A DNA stretch of 6,286 nt from Pseudonocardiales bacterium. GTDB taxonomy: Bacteria > Actinomycetota > Actinomycetes > Mycobacteriales > Jatrophihabitantaceae. Under the pieces are notes generated by a model. That model was not told the origin of the DNA. It worked only from the letters and a program-made list of their open reading frames with translations, and ran no database searches. The position numbers and the translations under genes were made by a program. Positions 5,723-6,286 of the stretch are shown here, in pieces; the first letter of the stretch is position 1; each line of letters starts with the position of its first letter. The stretch is from positions 1 through 6,286 of the forward strand of contig JAODNL010000047.1 of NCBI GenBank assembly GCA_025465405.1. Direction: 5' to 3'.

Positions 5723-6286
5723 TCATCCTCCACTGCTGACGAGCTTGATCGTGCCCTCCATCTGGGCCGGCATGAGCCCCGAGCCATAGAGCGGGTTGGC
5801 GACACCGGCCTTGAACGCGGCCAGTGCCGCGGGTGACGAGTCGATCTGCCAGTTCGTGCTCACCGTCAACTTGGTGCCGTCAGTCAGTTTGATCGTGTGT
5901 AGACCGTCGACGTTGTTGTTGAACAGGACGAAGCCGACGAGCCGCGGATCGGCGGCAACGTTGGCCAGCGTCTCCTTGGTCCAGGCCACCTTGTTAGCAG
6001 TGTTGTCGGTACTCGCACCGACCACCTGCGCCGATCCCATCTCGGCAATGAGAATGGGCTTGGTGCTCACGTCCTTCAGGCCAATGTCGACGCTGTTGCC
6101 GTTCAGCGTCCCCCCGAAGATCCAGTCATACGTAGCCGGCTGGGTCGGGCGGAACTGGTAGGCCGACATTCCCATCCAGTCGACGTACGCGTCGCCCGGG
6201 TAGTCCTCCTTGAGCCCGGTATCGCCCGCGGTCCATCCGGTCGTGGCATCGACCTGGAGGGTGTCGGTGCGTGACGGAGTCCACGC
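5723..6286 (-). CDS. GH26-like glycoside hydrolase, C-terminal part (5' end beyond right edge)
   Basis: The frame enters from the right edge and gives 187 residues before the stop. It matches the last third of a GH26 (beta-mannanase-type) TIM barrel. YPGDAYVDWMGMSAYQF (window residues about 29-45) is the strand-6 region, often seen as YYPGDEYVDWIG. KPILIAEMGS (76-85) carries the expected catalytic nucleophile Glu82. The tail has the VGFVLFNNN and WQIDSSPAALAAFK segments that close such domains. The acid/base Glu and any signal peptide lie outside the window, so activity and secretion cannot be judged. GH26-like proteins in actinobacterial polysaccharide loci may process or trim the polymer rather than degrade food mannan. 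Its tight link to ugd supports that reading, as inference. Met codons at 6175 and 6169 are internal, because the frame stays open and family-like upstream of them. Confidence 0.82.
   Translation of the reverse strand, partial: AWTPSRTDTLQVDATTGWTAGDTGLKEDYPGDAYVDWMGMSAYQFRPTQPATYDWIFGGTLNGNSVDIGLKDVSTKPILIAEMGSAQVVGASTDNTANKVAWTKETLANVAADPRLVGFVLFNNNVDGLHTIKLTDGTKLTVSTNWQIDSSPAALAAFKAGVANPLYGSGLMPAQMEGTIKLVSSGG
5727..5731 (-). promoter_or_regulatory. ugd ribosome binding site nested in the end of the upstream gene
   Basis: On the minus strand the junction reads GGAGGATGAGATG. GGA GGA are the last two Gly codons of the GH26-like protein, TGA (5723-5725) is its stop, and ATG (5719-5721) starts ugd. 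The Shine-Dalgarno sequence therefore sits under ribosomes finishing the upstream gene, a layout expected to couple translation of the two. Confidence 0.75.

Noticed and set aside
5722..5805. 28-residue N-terminal extension of UDP-glucose dehydrogenase
   Set aside because: These codons lie inside the upstream GH26-like gene in another frame and encode no family sequence. The ATG at 5721 has a strong ribosome binding site and the Rossmann start.
5723..6175. A separate 150-residue gene starting at the ATG at 6175
   Set aside because: The frame stays open and GH26-like to the right edge, so the Met is internal to a larger protein.

Overview
This 6.3 kb window is very GC-rich, with GC-biased third codon positions and compact genes preceded by GGAGG-type ribosome binding sites. 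Together with the actinobacterial style of its SbcC and SbcD proteins, this points to a high-GC member of the Actinomycetota. I cannot place it at genus level from sequence alone. No tRNA, rRNA, CRISPR array, insertion sequence or integrase is visible, and it reads as chromosomal housekeeping DNA next to an envelope or exopolysaccharide locus.

Layout. (i) Positions 1-2744, minus strand: the SbcCD (Rad50/Mre11-type) DNA-end-processing operon. sbcD is complete; sbcC starts on the last base of the sbcD stop codon (TGATG overlap) and runs unbroken for 531 codons off the left edge, cut just after its CxxC zinc hook. (ii) Positions 2745-2913: a divergent intergenic region with a near-perfect 18-bp palindrome in the sbcD leader. 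(iii) Positions 2914-4368, plus strand: a soluble 256-residue PP2C-type (PPM) Ser/Thr phosphatase, then a 66-nt spacer, then a 205-residue class I SAM-dependent methyltransferase. The spacer is unusually structured. It holds a consensus Shine-Dalgarno sequence inside a perfect palindrome, a small hairpin enclosing the methyltransferase ribosome binding site, and a 27-codon reading frame joining the phosphatase stop to the methyltransferase start. (iv) Positions 4369-4422: a short convergent gap with a candidate bidirectional terminator. (v) Positions 4423-6286, minus strand: the end of a GH26-like glycoside hydrolase gene followed one base later by a complete UDP-glucose 6-dehydrogenase gene, whose ribosome binding site lies inside the last codons of the hydrolase.

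How the genes fit together. SbcC and SbcD form one ATP-dependent nuclease. The phosphatase and methyltransferase are probably co-transcribed, but their substrates cannot be read from the sequence. The GH26-like protein and UDP-glucose dehydrogenase look like the left end of a polysaccharide locus continuing beyond the right edge, one supplying UDP-glucuronate and the other acting on a glycan. All gene families here are known. The most unusual signals are at gene junctions, above all 3682-3767, and I see no convincing evidence for a wholly new system.
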